A stretch of 7,049 nt of DNA from JAYUHK01 sp043767025 (GTDB taxonomy: Bacteria > Bacteroidota > Bacteroidia > Chitinophagales > Saprospiraceae): contig JAYUHK010000123.1 of the NCBI GenBank assembly GCA_043767025.1, positions 1 to 7,049 on the forward strand. The letters are read 5' to 3'. The translations under genes were made by a program, and so were the position numbers. Shown one piece after another: positions 6,998-7,049 of this stretch. How positions within the stretch are numbered: position 1 is the first letter of the stretch; each line of letters opens with the position of its first letter. The notes under the pieces are model-generated. The model was not told the origin of the DNA. It saw only the letters and a program-made list of their open reading frames with translations, and searched no databases.

Positions 6998-7049
6998 ACT
7001 GCGTTAGATTTTCGTTACGATGCACGGCATCGCGCCTCAAATCTGCCTT
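6998..7049. repeat. Structured REP-like repeat, copy B (right flank cut by window edge)
   Basis: This is a direct, gap-free copy of the 52-base core of copy A with 42 of 52 bases identical. The inner hairpin at 7018-7032 is CGATGC, loop ACG, GCATCG. The outer stem pairs 7006-7011 with 7039-7044, and the internal loop bases (7012-7017 and 7033-7038) are identical to copy A. The left flank (TTTTGAGCCAAAA at 6985-6997) would need a complementary right flank outside the window to complete the long hairpin. Copies A and B start 307 bases apart in the same orientation. Confidence 0.72.

Larger units (their letters stand above)
6640..7049. other. Gene-free 3' region with structured repeats, terminator and promoter box
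   Basis: No credible coding sequence occurs here. In order it holds a weak all-A/T hairpin at 6650-6668 (7 base pairs, followed by two more T) just after the T9SS cargo stop codon, structured repeat copy A (6682-6753), an A-run/T-run pair at 6762-6787 that could form a weak hairpin (8 base pairs around GAAAAAAA), a ten-base A run at 6820-6829, a strong terminator (6835-6872), a promoter-like box (6925-6932), and repeat copy B cut by the window edge (6998-7049). The only open frame near the right edge (ATG at 7020) starts inside the repeat hairpin and is probably chance. Confidence 0.7.

Noticed and set aside
6691..7049. The two repeats as a CRISPR array or as terminal inverted repeats of an insertion sequence
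   Set aside because: Only two copies, in direct orientation, 307 bases apart with a terminator between them; no cas or transposase gene in the window.
7020..7049. ATG with an open frame to the right edge
   Set aside because: The ATG is part of the conserved hairpin, and copy A has no ATG at the matching position, so the frame is not preserved between copies.

Overview
This 7,049-base window looks like chromosomal DNA from a member of the Bacteroidota (order uncertain, plausibly Cytophagales-like). The evidence is a TonB-dependent receptor with an N-terminal CarboxypepD_reg-like domain, a secreted protein with a type IX secretion (T9SS) C-terminal sorting domain, promoter boxes of the Bacteroidota form TAnnTTTG in front of every gene, no Shine-Dalgarno sequences, and very AT-rich intergenic DNA around genes of moderate GC.

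Layout. Positions 1-385 are non-coding or hold at most the tail of an upstream gene. They carry an AT-rich hairpin that could form a pseudoknot, and the promoter of the first gene. Positions 386-3238 encode a 950-residue outer-membrane TonB-dependent receptor that ends at a strong hairpin terminator (3265-3303). Positions 3475-4473 encode a stand-alone heptose-7-phosphate kinase (RfaE1, the kinase half of HldE) that starts at TTG. Positions 4681-6639 encode a 652-residue secreted beta-rich T9SS cargo protein. The last 410 bases (6640-7049) have no convincing gene. They hold two copies of a structured repeat, a strong terminator between them, and a promoter-like box in front of the second copy.

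The three genes point the same way, but each has its own promoter-like box, so they read as three separate transcription units rather than an operon. All three concern the cell envelope (outer-membrane uptake, LPS-core heptose supply, T9SS export), but nothing in the sequence shows that they act together.

The most interesting signal is the 52-base repeat at 6691-6742 and 6998-7049. The copies align without gaps and differ at ten positions. Eight of these are four compensatory base-pair changes in two predicted stems, and the other two lie in the three-base loop. The internal-loop sequence is identical in both copies. This is the pattern of a structure under selection: a REP-like element mobilised by a transposase, or a structured RNA. 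I found no CRISPR array, tRNA, rRNA or transposase gene.
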